Shown here: positions 63,721 to 64,000 of the stretch, one piece after another
How positions within the stretch are numbered: position 1 is the stretch's first letter
Layout: every line of letters starts with the position of its first letter
Source: Temnothorax longispinosus
Lineage: Eukaryota; Arthropoda; Insecta; Hymenoptera; Formicidae
DNA length: 64,000 bases
NCBI RefSeq assembly: GCF_030848805.1
Contig: NC_092365.1
Coordinates: 10,547,760 to 10,611,759 of the forward strand
Direction of reading: 5' to 3'
The notes under the pieces: generated by a model
What the model saw: the letters and a program-made list of their open reading frames with translations, nothing else
What the model was told of the DNA's origin: nothing
Database searches by the model: none
Program-made: the position numbers and the translations under genes

Positions 63721-64000
63721 TGCATCTGCACTTGAAATTGGTTATGCCAGACTCGGAGGTTATGTGTGTTCTTTCATCTCAACCTCCACCAGATGACATG
63801 AAGAAAATTGCCATATGATGTAAGATTTACATATAAAATATGTTATTATTCAAATAATTTATACAATTATATTTTATATATATAAGAGAATGTGCTCTAA
63901 ATTTGTGAAAATAAGAACTCTACATGTAAGATATTTTCATTGTAATATATACTTTCAGCCTGATATGCTAAAATGGGATAATCACCGTCACAGAGCGAAC

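Overview
This is a eukaryotic nuclear window from an insect. The sequence is AT-rich, genes have GT-AG introns of tens to thousands of bases, and the repeats are insect types (Transib, R2, BEL/Pao, Ty3/gypsy, Tc1-like, P-element-like, piggyBac-like, many palindromic MITEs). Dense palindromic MITEs together with R2 and Transib suggest Hymenoptera, most likely an ant. That placement is inference, not proof.

Only two host genes look intact. An OCRL/INPP5B-type inositol polyphosphate 5-phosphatase runs on the + strand (24519-42736, eleven exons). It contains part of the phosphatase domain, the ASH domain and the RhoGAP-like domain; its 5' exons were not found in the window. It converges on an importin-alpha gene (KPNA2/Pendulin type) on the - strand (47751 to 44267, seven exons, 522 residues, all splice phases consistent). 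A third host-derived sequence (50953-52072) matches the last exons of GAPVD1/RME-6 but is frameshifted and lies between roughly 350-bp inverted repeats. A SWIM-finger protein fragment (6852-7390, -) is also broken.

Region by region: 1-10 kb holds a 1.8-kb palindromic element with a piggyBac-type element nested at TTAA, three short MITEs with 3-bp duplications, the SWIM pseudogene and a tandemly duplicated AT-rich repeat. 10-17.8 kb holds two solo LTRs, an R1/TRAS-like non-LTR insertion with a 13-bp duplication and a T8 tail, a 652-bp hairpin element and pyrimidine-rich tracts. 17.9-23.5 kb holds a Transib (RAG1-related) transposase relic whose two halves face opposite strands, directly joined to an R2 retrotransposon that still carries about 207 bp and 116 bp of 28S rRNA on its two sides. 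24.5-42.7 kb is OCRL; its 10.8-kb intron contains a complete but internally deleted BEL/Pao element (TSD GCGTA, tRNA-Tyr-type primer site) and several nested palindromes. 44.2-47.8 kb is importin alpha. 48.4-53.5 kb is a MITE cluster plus the inverted repeats around the GAPVD1 fragment. 53.8-64 kb holds a minisatellite with a MITE inside, TTAA elements, P-element-like and Tc1-like relics, a truncated gypsy pol and further palindromes.

I found no CRISPR, operon or defence-type system. The most unusual items are the R2 plus 28S fragment inside a rearranged Transib relic, palindromes whose opposite arm preserves an empty insertion site, and the host-gene fragment between inverted repeats.
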